The notes beneath the pieces were generated by a model, which was not told where the DNA came from, searched no databases, and saw only the letters and a program-made list of their open reading frames with translations. Positions 35,680 through 45,033 of a DNA stretch of 64,000 bases are shown here, one piece after another. The position numbers and the translations under genes are program-made. Within the stretch, counting starts at the first letter, position 1, and every line of letters starts with the position of its first letter. Source of the stretch: Erythrobacter rubeus (GTDB taxonomy: Bacteria > Pseudomonadota > Alphaproteobacteria > Sphingomonadales > Sphingomonadaceae); assembly GCF_014705715.1 (NCBI RefSeq), contig NZ_JACXLC010000001.1:1966457-2030456 (forward strand), given 5' to 3'.

Positions 35680-38600
35680 AATTTTCCAAGCAGCTCCGAC
35701 TGAGCGCCGGATCGCTGGCGGTTGGTTTGGTTCTGTCGTCGGCTCCGGCCTTCGCACAGGACGCTGACATCACCTCCGATGGTGATGAATCGGCAACCGC
35801 CGAAGATAACCAGATCCTGGTTACCGGTTCGCGTCTCAATGTTAACCCCAACCTCGAAGGTGCAAACCCTGTTCTGAGCCTTTCGAGCGAGCAGATCGTG
35901 CAACAAGGTACGGTTCGCATCGAAGACCTTGTGAACCAGATTCCTCAGGTGTTCGCCGGCCAGGCTGGCGAAGTCTCCAACAGTGCCACCGGTACATCGA
36001 CACTTGATCTTCGCGGTCTTGGGCCTGAGCGTACGCTGGTTCTGATTGATGGCCGTCGCCTGCCATTCGGTTCATCAGCCGCTGGCGGATCCTCCGCGAA
36101 CCTCGATGTCATCCCGACGCAGCTGATCGAGCGCATCGACGTTCTGACCGGCGGCGCGTCGGCCGTTTACGGTTCGGATGCAGTCGCAGGCGTTGCAAAC
36201 TTCATTCTGCGCCGCGATTTCGAAGGCGTGGAACTCGACATACAAGGCGGTTTCCAGCAGCACGGCAACAACATCGACTTCTTCGAAAATGTGCTTGAGA
36301 CCGCCCAGCAACCAATTCCGGGCGACACCACGGATGGGGCTGAATACTCCTTCACCGGTATCATCGGCGCGAACACGGCCGACGGACGCGGCAACGTGAC
36401 ACTTTTCGCCAACTATGAACGGCGTGAACAAGTGCTTCAGGCCGATCGCGTCTTTTCGGCATGTACGCTAGGCTCTTCGGGGTCGGGTTTCGAGGGTGTT
36501 GGCTGCGTCGGATCGGCGAACTTCAGAGCCTTCTTCAATAATGAAGGCCTTCGCGACTCGCTGATACTCGATGCCGATGGTGATCCTATCAATGCTGCCT
36601 TCCAGGAACTGGACGGCACGATTGTGCCTTTCGCAGGCGGCCCTGCTCAGACCTTTAACTTTGGCGCTCAGAACTTCTTCCAGCGTCCGTCGGAGCGATT
36701 CAACATTTATGCTCGCGGGCACTACGAGATTTCCGACAATGTCGAAATTTTCGCAGACTTGTCCTACGTCGACAATATCTCAGATGCACAGATTGCTGAA
36801 ACGGCATCCTTCGGTGCGTTTACGATCAATTGCGACAACCCCTTCATTCAGGGAACACCAGGTCTCGACCTGGCTGCTCTATATGGTTGTACGGGCGCGG
36901 ATATTGCCGATGGAACGTTGATTCCGATCGCCACCGCCACGCACCGTAACGTTGAAGGTGGTCCGCGTAACTCACGTCTCGAAAACTCCACGTTCCGTAT
37001 CGTTGGCGGGCTTCGCGGCGATTTCGGTGACGGGGTCTGGTCTTACGAGGTTTTCGGACAGTACTCCGAAGCTTCCGACACTTCGGTTTCAACCAACGAC
37101 TTTATCGTTTCCAATCTGCAGCAGGCATTCCTCGCTGTCGATGATGGTGACGGCAACGTCGTTTGCTCTGATCCGTCGGGTGGCTGCGTTCCTTATAACC
37201 CGTTCCAGCGCAACCCGGATGGTACAACCCTGATCACCCAGGATCAGCTCGACTTCATCCAGGGCGTCGGCATTGTGATCGGTGAAACCACTCAGTTGGT
37301 GGCCGGTGCGAACGTCCAGGCCGATCTGGGCGAATACGGATTTAAGTCTCCATTCAGTGAAGAAGGCATCGCGTTCCTCGTGGGCGTCGAGTATCGTGAA
37401 GATACACTCGAGCGGATCCCCGACGAAATCAGTCAGGTTCCCGGTGGCGGCTTCACCGGCGTCGGCGGCCCGACGCTTCCGGTCGAGGGTTCGGTCGATG
37501 TCTACGAGCTGTTCGGCGAACTCCAGATCCCGCTCGCAACCAATCGTCCGTTCTTCGAGGAACTGACACTATCGGGTCAGTATCGTTATTCGGATTACAC
37601 GACTGACGGTAACGGCACTTCAAATGGCTTCAGCACCGATGCTTTCGGTGTGCAGCTTGTCTGGGCTCCGGTAGAAGACATTCGGTTTAGAGGGCAGTTT
37701 CAGCGTGCCGTTCGCGCACCGAACGTCGTCGAACTGTTTACCGGCATCGGCACCAACCTGCCGAACCTCAACTCCGGGACGAATGCTAATGGTGACACGA
37801 TCTTTGATCCGTGCGCCACGTCGGCTCCTACCGCGACGTTCGAGCAGTGCGCAAACACAGGCGTAACTGCCGATCAGTTTGGAGGCATTAACGACGTGAT
37901 CTCGGGGCAAACCCAGTCGATCACTAGCGGTAACCCGGATCTCCAGCCGGAAAGCTCAGACACCTACACGTTTGGCGTGGTGTTTGAACCGAGCTTTGTT
38001 CCCGGTCTTCAGATATCGGTCGATTATTTCGATATCACGGTTGAGGATTTCATCAACGCCGGCATCGCAGCCCAGTTTGCTCTGGATAACTGTCTCGAAA
38101 CTGGCGAAGCGCTGTTCTGCGACCTCATCACTCGTGGTCCTGGCGGTACGCTGGCGTCTGGCTTCCCGGGCACTGGCTTTGACCAGACCAATATCAACAT
38201 CGCCGAACTAGAGACATCGGGTATCGATGCGCAGATCACTTACAACACCGATATCGGTAGCCTTGGTGGTTTGAACTTCATCTATGCAGCGACCTATCTT
38301 GACACATTCGACTTCACGCCATTCCCGGATGCTGCTGTCGTTGAATGTGCGGGTTTCTCGGACAATGCATGTTTGAACCCGGTCAACTCCGAATATCGCC
38401 ACCGTGCGACGGTGACGTGGCAGTCGAACTTCAATCTCGATACCACGTTGACCTGGCGTCACTTTAGCTCGGTCGATGCGTTTGCTGATGCTGCAGAGGT
38501 TCCGGAGCAGATCGATAACAACCTGGAGTCGGTCAACTACTTCGACCTGTCGTTCCTTTATGGAGTGACCGATGATATCACCTTGCGAGCTGGTATTATC

Positions 38601-38726
38601 AACCTCTTCAACGACAACCCGCCGATCTCTGCCGCTGGTGGTCCGCCGCTCGGCAACGGGAACACCTTCCCGACGGTCTACGACACCGGCCGGCAGTTCT
38701 TCGCGGGTCTTAACTTCCGGTTCTGA
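35676..38726 (+). CDS. TonB-dependent outer-membrane receptor
   Basis: The 1016-residue receptor has a signal peptide (QLRLSAGSLAVGLVLSSAPAFA), a plug domain (QILVTGSRLNVNPNLEG, LDLRGLGPERTLVLIDGRRL, ERIDVLTGGASAVYGSDAVA) and a 22-strand barrel ending in the outer-membrane Phe (FFAGLNFRF). The TonB interaction box is probably the EDNQILVTGSR segment. It imports an unknown substrate; there is no STN signalling domain. It belongs to the long sphingomonad/xanthomonad type rich in Asn/Asp/Gly loops. A strong terminator follows. Codon third positions are richer in T and A than in the flanking genes. Confidence 0.92.
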   Translation: MKFSKQLRLSAGSLAVGLVLSSAPAFAQDADITSDGDESATAEDNQILVTGSRLNVNPNLEGANPVLSLSSEQIVQQGTVRIEDLVNQIPQVFAGQAGEVSNSATGTSTLDLRGLGPERTLVLIDGRRLPFGSSAAGGSSANLDVIPTQLIERIDVLTGGASAVYGSDAVAGVANFILRRDFEGVELDIQGGFQQHGNNIDFFENVLETAQQPIPGDTTDGAEYSFTGIIGANTADGRGNVTLFANYERREQVLQADRVFSACTLGSSGSGFEGVGCVGSANFRAFFNNEGLRDSLILDADGDPINAAFQELDGTIVPFAGGPAQTFNFGAQNFFQRPSERFNIYARGHYEISDNVEIFADLSYVDNISDAQIAETASFGAFTINCDNPFIQGTPGLDLAALYGCTGADIADGTLIPIATATHRNVEGGPRNSRLENSTFRIVGGLRGDFGDGVWSYEVFGQYSEASDTSVSTNDFIVSNLQQAFLAVDDGDGNVVCSDPSGGCVPYNPFQRNPDGTTLITQDQLDFIQGVGIVIGETTQLVAGANVQADLGEYGFKSPFSEEGIAFLVGVEYREDTLERIPDEISQVPGGGFTGVGGPTLPVEGSVDVYELFGELQIPLATNRPFFEELTLSGQYRYSDYTTDGNGTSNGFSTDAFGVQLVWAPVEDIRFRGQFQRAVRAPNVVELFTGIGTNLPNLNSGTNANGDTIFDPCATSAPTATFEQCANTGVTADQFGGINDVISGQTQSITSGNPDLQPESSDTYTFGVVFEPSFVPGLQISVDYFDITVEDFINAGIAAQFALDNCLETGEALFCDLITRGPGGTLASGFPGTGFDQTNINIAELETSGIDAQITYNTDIGSLGGLNFIYAATYLDTFDFTPFPDAAVVECAGFSDNACLNPVNSEYRHRATVTWQSNFNLDTTLTWRHFSSVDAFADAAEVPEQIDNNLESVNYFDLSFLYGVTDDITLRAGIINLFNDNPPISAAGGPPLGNGNTFPTVYDTGRQFFAGLNFRF

Positions 38727-38750
38727 TCTTCCCAAAGAACTAAAACAGCG

Positions 38751-38782
38751 AAAGCCGCGGACTTCGGTCCGCGGCTTTTTTG
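38751..38782 (+). terminator. Rho-independent terminator after the first TonB receptor
   Basis: A perfect 12-bp stem (AAAGCCGCGGAC, 38751-38762; complement 38767-38778) with a TTCG tetraloop is followed by a T-run. Confidence 0.95.
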
Positions 38783-39029
38783 TTCAAGTGAAGCGTATGA
38801 GAATCACTTCAGCCCAAGTGCTGCGCTCGCAAGGGTCAACTATGCTTCTTTCGTCTGAACTGGCTTCCGACCGCCGCGATGAATGCCTGATTGTTGCATT
38901 TTCGCTACGCTCATCAGTGTGATTTCAAAAAAAGGTCGCCGAGTCCCATCTCCCATCTTGCGCACATCTTTCGGGATTGCTCTTTGGAACTCTGTTGAAT
39001 TTTTCAGCATACCACTGGGGACTAAACCA
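38783..39029. other. Intergenic region between the two TonB receptors
   Basis: This 247-bp, AT-richer leader precedes the second receptor. It contains no gene I can support; the frame open to 38883 merely extends the receptor upstream of its signal peptide. No Fur box or riboswitch is recognisable. Confidence 0.5.
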
Positions 39030-42000
39030 ATGAACAAAGTGAACTCTGCCGGCTTTGCCGGTCGTGCTCGTTTCTATGCGGGCGTCGGGGTCGCAGCCTT
39101 GGCACTTACAGCAGCCGGGTCGCCCCTTGCTGCGCAAGATCAGGAAGCCGACGTTGAAGCTACCGATTCGGAAGAATTGGGAACAGACACCGTTGCGGCT
39201 GACAACGTCATCACCGTTACAGGTTCGCGCATTCTGCGCCCAAACGTCGAAAGCACCAGTCCGATCGTGTCACTGTCGCTAGAAGAAATTCAGTCGACCG
39301 GTGAAGTTAATATCGGCGACGTGCTGAATGACCTTCCGTCGCTTCGCTCCACATTCAGCCAGGCGAACTCTACGCGCTTTATCGGCACGGCCGGCCTTAA
39401 CCTGCTAGACCTTCGCGGTCTCGGCACTAACCGGACTCTCGTGCTCGTAAACGGGCGCCGTCACATCACTTCGCAGCCCGGTGTGCCTACCAGCGTTGAC
39501 GTCAATACTATTCCGAACTCGCTTCTCGAGCGCGTCGACATCTCCACTGGCGGCAACAGTGCAATTTACGGTGCTGACGCGGTCGCAGGTGTTGTCAACT
39601 TTATCACAAGGCGTGACTTCGAGGGCATCGAAGGCCAGATTCAAGGTGGTATTACTGACGAAGGTGAGCGCGACACTTTCTTCGCATCGCTCACAGCCGG
39701 CACAAACTTTGCTGACAATCGTGGTAATATCGCGGTCGCCGGTGAGTACAGCCGTCAACGTGCGCTGTTCAACACAGACCGTGATAGCGTTTCTGGAGCC
39801 TTCTCAGGTCGGCGCCAGCTTCAGTTGATAGAAGACGCTTCGGGCGAGGGTCCTAACGCGTTCGACGGCATCCCAGACCGGGTGTTTCTGGGCGGCATTC
39901 GCAACAATAACATCTCCGAAGGCGGCCTCTTTACTGCGAGCTGCCCCGGGTTGCCAGAAGCGGGCTCGGGCGATCCCGTTCCGTTCTCTTGCACAGGCGC
40001 CCTCGACTTCCGCGGCAATCCGTTGTCGCAAACGTTCGTGTTTTTGCCTGACGGAAATCTGATCCCGAACCCAATCATCGCCGACCTACGCGAAAATGCT
40101 GTGACGGGTAACGCGATCGGTGGACTCGGCTCGACTCTCCGTCTCACCGGGCAGCTTGCTCCTGAGATTGAGCGTTCCGTGGTGAACGTACTCGCAAGCT
40201 TCGAGGTCACTGAGGCTTTCCGTCCGTTTGTCGAGGCAAAGTACGCACGTATCGATGCTATTCAGGAGGGTCAGCCAACCTTCTTCAATAACACCTTCTC
40301 AATCGATAACCCGTTTCTGAACGATCAGGCGCGCGCAACGCTGTTAGAAGCAGGTGTCGACACAGCATTTCGCGCCTTCCGTTTCAACGTCGACTTCGGC
40401 GGTCGCGGTGAGGACCACCGTCGTGAAACCTATCGCGCAGTGGTCGGTGTCGACGGCACGTTCAATGACGACTGGACCTACGAAGTTGCTTTCAACTATG
40501 GTCGTTTGGAAACCGATTACACCACCGCCGGCAATGTGTTGATTGCGGAATACTTCAACTCGCAAGACGCAGTTTTGGATGGTGCTGGTAACATCGTTTG
40601 CGGCATCAACGCCGATGCCGATCCTTCAAACGATGACGCAGCTTGTGTTCCGGTGAACCTGTTCGGCAACGGGGCTCCTTCGGCTGCCGCGCTTAATTAT
40701 TTCGTCATCGACTCCAGTCGTGAGCAGGAAGCAGAACAGTACCAGGTGACTGCATACATTGCAGGCGATACTTCGGACTTTTTCGAGCTTCCGGCGGGTG
40801 CCGTGCAGTTCGCTATCGGAGGTGAATATCGCGAAGAAACGGCTTTCTCAGCGTTCGACGAAGTGACCCGTTCGGGCGCTACCTTCCTCAACGCGATCCC
40901 GATCTTCGATCCTCCGAACCTTGAGGCATGGGAAGCTTACGGTGAAATTCGCGTACCGCTTCTTGCTGATGTTCCAGGCTTCCAAGAGCTCACTTTCGAA
41001 GGTGCTTTCCGAGTTTCTGATTATAATATCGGCAACGTTGGCACGGCAGAGACTTACAACGCGGGCCTTATCTGGCAGCCGATCGACAGTCTCCGTCTCC
41101 GCGGCAGTTACGCTCGTTCGGTACGGATCCCAACGCAGAACGACCTCTTTGCAGAGCCAAGTCAGACGTTCCTGAATGGTCTTCAGGACCCATGCGGAGC
41201 CCAGTTCATCGATGCGAACCCCAACCGGCGCGCGAACTGTGCTGCCGACGGTGTTCCAACCACGATTACGGTAGGCGGCATCGAGGTCCCATTCGAGAAC
41301 ACGCCTAACTCGGGTATCCGCGGTTTGAACGGAAGCAACCCGAACCTCGAAGCTGAGGTTTCGGACAGCTTCACAGCTGGTTTCATTTTCCAGCCGACGT
41401 TTGTCCCAGGGCTTTCGTTGTCGGTGGACTACTACAATATTGAGATCGACAACGTGATCTTCTCGCTGTTGCCGCAAACGATTATTGACCAGTGCTATGA
41501 TAGCACGACCGGCATCGATAACCCGTTCTGTGCAGCGATCAATCGTCGACCAGATGGCACGTTTCAGGGTCAGTCTGATCGGCGTTTGCCAGATAACTCG
41601 ATTGAATCCTTCGATGTGGGCCCGGATGATTCGTCGTTCCTATCTGGTCCGTTCAACTTTGCTCGTCAGCAGACGTCGGGTATCGATTTGGACTTGAACT
41701 ACAGCCGTGACATCGGCGGTGTTGGCTTTACGTTCCGCGGTTTGCTGTCATACGTGATCGAGCGCGACAACTTCACCAACATCGAGGATCCGACCTTCAT
41801 CGATCAGCAGCTTCTCGAGTTGGGTGATCCGGAGTTCGCGGGGAACATGATTGTCGGACTGGACTTTGGTTTGCCGCGGGTAACCTACAATCTGCGTTAC
41901 ATTGGCGAGCAGTTCGTGGACGAATTCGAGACGTTCAACAGTCTCCAAGGTCGTCCGCCTGAAGATGCCGATTTCTCGTTCCCGAGCGAGTATCCCGAAA

Positions 42001-42179
42001 CGTTCTACCACAATCTCCGTGTCGATTTCGAACTTGACAACGGTTACGCATTCTATGTTGGTGCGGATAACCTGCTCAATACCATCCCGCCTCTTGGTGT
42101 GACCGGTACGGGAGCTGGTAGCGGTATTTACGACAATATCGGACGCTTCCTCTACGCGGGCGCTCGCTTCACATTCTAA
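39030..42179 (+). CDS. TonB-dependent outer-membrane receptor
   Basis: The 1049-residue receptor is a paralogue of its upstream neighbour. It has a signal peptide (FYAGVGVAALALTAAGSPLAA), a plug domain (NVITVTGSRILRPNVEST, LDLRGLGTNRTLVLVNGRRH, ERVDISTGGNSAIYGADAVA) and a barrel ending in LYAGARFTF. ATG 39030 is used with TGGGGA upstream. The shared segment order (SPIVSLSLEEIQ versus NPVLSLSSEQIV) suggests an old tandem duplication, but the loops differ widely, so substrates probably differ. No neighbouring enzyme reveals the ligand. A terminator on each side shows it is a separate transcript. Confidence 0.92.
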   Translation: MNKVNSAGFAGRARFYAGVGVAALALTAAGSPLAAQDQEADVEATDSEELGTDTVAADNVITVTGSRILRPNVESTSPIVSLSLEEIQSTGEVNIGDVLNDLPSLRSTFSQANSTRFIGTAGLNLLDLRGLGTNRTLVLVNGRRHITSQPGVPTSVDVNTIPNSLLERVDISTGGNSAIYGADAVAGVVNFITRRDFEGIEGQIQGGITDEGERDTFFASLTAGTNFADNRGNIAVAGEYSRQRALFNTDRDSVSGAFSGRRQLQLIEDASGEGPNAFDGIPDRVFLGGIRNNNISEGGLFTASCPGLPEAGSGDPVPFSCTGALDFRGNPLSQTFVFLPDGNLIPNPIIADLRENAVTGNAIGGLGSTLRLTGQLAPEIERSVVNVLASFEVTEAFRPFVEAKYARIDAIQEGQPTFFNNTFSIDNPFLNDQARATLLEAGVDTAFRAFRFNVDFGGRGEDHRRETYRAVVGVDGTFNDDWTYEVAFNYGRLETDYTTAGNVLIAEYFNSQDAVLDGAGNIVCGINADADPSNDDAACVPVNLFGNGAPSAAALNYFVIDSSREQEAEQYQVTAYIAGDTSDFFELPAGAVQFAIGGEYREETAFSAFDEVTRSGATFLNAIPIFDPPNLEAWEAYGEIRVPLLADVPGFQELTFEGAFRVSDYNIGNVGTAETYNAGLIWQPIDSLRLRGSYARSVRIPTQNDLFAEPSQTFLNGLQDPCGAQFIDANPNRRANCAADGVPTTITVGGIEVPFENTPNSGIRGLNGSNPNLEAEVSDSFTAGFIFQPTFVPGLSLSVDYYNIEIDNVIFSLLPQTIIDQCYDSTTGIDNPFCAAINRRPDGTFQGQSDRRLPDNSIESFDVGPDDSSFLSGPFNFARQQTSGIDLDLNYSRDIGGVGFTFRGLLSYVIERDNFTNIEDPTFIDQQLLELGDPEFAGNMIVGLDFGLPRVTYNLRYIGEQFVDEFETFNSLQGRPPEDADFSFPSEYPETFYHNLRVDFELDNGYAFYVGADNLLNTIPPLGVTGTGAGSGIYDNIGRFLYAGARFTF

Positions 42180-42200
42180 TCGAGCCCCATTGAGAAAATG

Positions 42201-42230
42201 AAAAGGCCCCGGGAAACCGGGGCCTTTTTT
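42201..42230 (+). terminator. Terminator after the second TonB receptor
   Basis: A perfect 12-bp stem (AAAAGGCCCCGG, 42201-42212; complement 42217-42228) with a GAAA tetraloop ends in a T-run. The A-rich left arm may also let it act on clpB transcripts from the other strand. Confidence 0.95.
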
Positions 42231-42268
42231 ATTGGCAGTGTAGTGTTTCGCGTAGCAGCGAGGCGGGG

Positions 42269-44857
42269 CTATTCCTGCTTCTCGCCAGCCGTGATGGTCA
42301 GTTCGCCATCGCCCTCATCTACCGTCACAATCATCCCGTCGCTGACGCTGCCTTCAAGCAGCATTTCGGCCAGCGGATCCTGCAAATACCGCTGCACGGC
42401 GCGTTTCAGAGGACGCGCGCCATAGACCGGGTCGTAGCCGACCCGCCCGAGCCAGCGGAGAGCGGCGTCGGTAAGGTCGATCGTGATCTTCCGATCGTCC
42501 AGCAGCCGCTGAACGCGCTTCACCTGGATCGCCACGATCGGGGCCATGTGCTCCATCGCCAGACGGTGGAACAGGATGATTTCGTCCAGCCGGTTGAGGA
42601 ATTCCGGACGGAAGTGACCGCGCACCACGTCCATCACCTGATCCTCGACCTCGGCGACCTTCTGATCGTCGCCCAAATTGGAGAGGAACTGGCTGCCGAG
42701 GTTCGACGTGAGGATGATGAGCGTGTTCGAGAAATCGACCACCCTCCCCTGCCCGTCGGTCAGACGGCCATCGTCGAGCACTTGCAGCAGCACGTTGAAC
42801 ACGTCGCCATGCGCTTTCTCTACCTCGTCGAACAGAACCACCTGATACGGCCGGCGGCGGACGGCTTCGGTGAGCACCCCGCCCTCGTCATAGCCAACAT
42901 AACCCGGAGGCGCGCCGATCAGGCGGGCAACCGAGTGCTTCTCCATGAACTCGCTCATGTCGATGCGCACCATCGCGCTGTCATCATCGAACAGGAAACC
43001 CGCGAGCGCCTTGGTCAGCTCGGTCTTGCCGACGCCGGTCGGGCCGAGAAACAGGAAGCTGCCGAGCGGGCGGTTCGGATCCTGCAGGCCGGCACGCGCT
43101 CGGCGCACTGCCTTCGACACGGATTCAATCGCGGCTTCCTGACCGATCACGCGCTTGCCGAGGATGCTCTCCATCTGAAGCAGTTTCTCGCGCTCGCCTT
43201 CCATCATCCGTTCCATCGGGATGCCGGTCCAGCGCGCGACAACGCCTGCGATGTCCTCTTCGGTCACTTCTTCGCGAAGAAGCGCGTCCTCGCTAAGCTC
43301 TTCCGCGGCTTCCAGACGTTTCTCAAGCTCGGGAATTTTCCCGTACGAAAGCTCACCCGCCTTCGCGAGATCGCCTTCGCGCTGCGCTTGTTCCAGCTCC
43401 AGCCGGGCATGGTCGAGCTGCTCCTTGATCTCGCCCTCGGCGGCGATCTTGTCGCGCTCGTTCTGCCAGCGCGTGGTCAGCTCGGATGATTCCTGTTCGA
43501 GCTCGGCGAGCTCCTTGCGCAGGTTCTCGAGCCGGTCTTTCGAACCCTGGTCGTCTTCCTTCTCGAGCGCGGATTCCTCGATTTTGAGCTGGATGATGCG
43601 CCGGTCGAGTTCGTCAATCTCCTCGGGCTTGGATTCGACTTCCATGCGAATACGCGAAGCGGCCTCGTCCATAAGGTCGATCGCCTTGTCGGGCAGGAAC
43701 CGGTTCTGGATATAGCGGTCGGAAAGGCGCGCAGCGGCGACAATGCTGCCATCGGTGATGCGTACGCCGTGATGCAGCTCGTACTTGTCCTTGATACCGC
43801 GCAGTATCGATATCGTATCCTCGACGCTCGGCTCTTCGATATAGACCGGCTGGAACCGCCGCTGCAGCGCCGGGTCCTTCTCGACATATTTCTGATATTC
43901 ATCGAGCGTGGTCGCGCCAATACAGTGCAGCTCTCCGCGAGAAAGGGCTGGCTTGAGCAGATTGGAGGCATCCATCGAGCCTTCACTCGCGCCCGCCCCG
44001 ATCAGCGTATGCATCTCGTCGATGAAAAGGATGATCTGGCCGTCGGCGTTCTTGACCTCGTCGAGCACCGATTTCAGCCGCTCTTCGAACTCTCCGCGAT
44101 ATTTCGCGCCCGCGATGAGCGCGCCCATGTCGAGCGACATCAGCGTGCGACCCTTTAGGCTGTCGGGCACGTCGCCATTGGCAATGCGCAGCGCGAGGCC
44201 CTCTGCGATGGCAGTCTTACCGGTGCCGGGTTCGCCGATCAGCGCAGGGTTATTCTTGGTCCGGCGAGCGAGGATCTGGACCGTCCGGCGGATTTCCTCG
44301 TCGCGGCCGATGACCGGATCGAGCTTCCCGTCGCGCGCCGCCTGCGTCAGGTCGCGCGCATATTTCTCCATCGCGTCGTAATTCGCCTCGGCATTGGCGC
44401 TGTCGGCCTTCTTTCCGCCGCGCAGCTGATCGATCGCGGAATTGAGAGCCTGCGGCGTGACGCTAGCGGCCTTCATCGCTTCGCCGGTCCCCCCCGGCGC
44501 GAGCGAGAGTGCGACCAGCAGCATCTCGACCGTAACGTAGCTGTCGCCTGCTTTCTCGGCGACCTGCTCGGCAGAATCGAGCACGCGCACGGCATCGTTA
44601 TCGAGGCCGGGCGTCTGCTGCGCCCCGCCCCCGGTCACTGCCGGGATTTTTGCAAGCGAAGCATCGACCGCGCTGACCGCAAGCGCAGCTTCGCCGCCCG
44701 CGCGCTGGATCAGCCCGGCGGCCATGCCTTCTTCGTCTTCGAGCAGCGCCTTGAGCAAGTGCAGCGGCGTGATCCGCTGGTGGTTCATGCGGATCGCAAC
44801 CGTTTGTGCGCTCTGCAGAAAGCCCTTCGCGCGGTCTGTGAACTTTTCGAGATTCAT
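42269..44857 (-). CDS. clpB: ATP-dependent disaggregase ClpB (Hsp100)
   Basis: The 862-residue chaperone dissolves protein aggregates with DnaK. It has the N-domain ([35 protein letters not shown]), AAA1 Walker [14 protein letters not shown], the coiled-coil middle domain (about residues 405-525, Glu/Lys-rich), AAA2 Walker [15 protein letters not shown] and the C-terminal D2 small domain. Length is normal. ATG 44857 is the family start; an in-frame start 16 codons upstream lies inside the heat-shock promoter leader and is unlikely. A sigma-32-like promoter with an inverted repeat in its spacer lies at 44892-44919. Confidence 0.98.
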   Translation of the reverse strand: MNLEKFTDRAKGFLQSAQTVAIRMNHQRITPLHLLKALLEDEEGMAAGLIQRAGGEAALAVSAVDASLAKIPAVTGGGAQQTPGLDNDAVRVLDSAEQVAEKAGDSYVTVEMLLVALSLAPGGTGEAMKAASVTPQALNSAIDQLRGGKKADSANAEANYDAMEKYARDLTQAARDGKLDPVIGRDEEIRRTVQILARRTKNNPALIGEPGTGKTAIAEGLALRIANGDVPDSLKGRTLMSLDMGALIAGAKYRGEFEERLKSVLDEVKNADGQIILFIDEMHTLIGAGASEGSMDASNLLKPALSRGELHCIGATTLDEYQKYVEKDPALQRRFQPVYIEEPSVEDTISILRGIKDKYELHHGVRITDGSIVAAARLSDRYIQNRFLPDKAIDLMDEAASRIRMEVESKPEEIDELDRRIIQLKIEESALEKEDDQGSKDRLENLRKELAELEQESSELTTRWQNERDKIAAEGEIKEQLDHARLELEQAQREGDLAKAGELSYGKIPELEKRLEAAEELSEDALLREEVTEEDIAGVVARWTGIPMERMMEGEREKLLQMESILGKRVIGQEAAIESVSKAVRRARAGLQDPNRPLGSFLFLGPTGVGKTELTKALAGFLFDDDSAMVRIDMSEFMEKHSVARLIGAPPGYVGYDEGGVLTEAVRRRPYQVVLFDEVEKAHGDVFNVLLQVLDDGRLTDGQGRVVDFSNTLIILTSNLGSQFLSNLGDDQKVAEVEDQVMDVVRGHFRPEFLNRLDEIILFHRLAMEHMAPIVAIQVKRVQRLLDDRKITIDLTDAALRWLGRVGYDPVYGARPLKRAVQRYLQDPLAEMLLEGSVSDGMIVTVDEGDGELTITAGEKQE

Positions 44858-44891
44858 CTGGGTGTTCCCCTCAATGGATTTTACCGCCTCG

Positions 44892-44919
44892 ATATAGCGT
44901 TGCAAATAAGCAACACAAG
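44892..44919 (-). promoter_or_regulatory. Heat-shock (RpoH) type promoter of clpB
   Basis: On the minus strand, CTTG is followed 17 bases later by GCTATAT, matching the alphaproteobacterial RpoH pattern CTTG-N17/18-CYTATNT in all but one position. It lies about 35 bases upstream of the clpB start. The spacer contains a perfect inverted repeat GTTGC-N6-GCAAC (44899-44914). Confidence 0.72.
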
Positions 44920-44984
44920 GACCTGTCTCGCAGAAATTGCAGGTGTATTACCCGCATATAGGGGTCGGTCCTGTTCTTGCGAGG

Positions 44985-45009
44985 GGTGACGCGCAATTTG
45001 CGCGCCACC
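44985..45009. terminator. Hairpin between the HerA-like gene and clpB
   Basis: GGTGACGCGCAA and TTGCGCGCCACC are complementary except for one A-C pair, around a single T. It probably ends the HerA-like transcript, though no T-run follows on the minus strand. Confidence 0.45.
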
Positions 45010-45033
45010 GATGCGCCGATCGCAGCAGGATTC

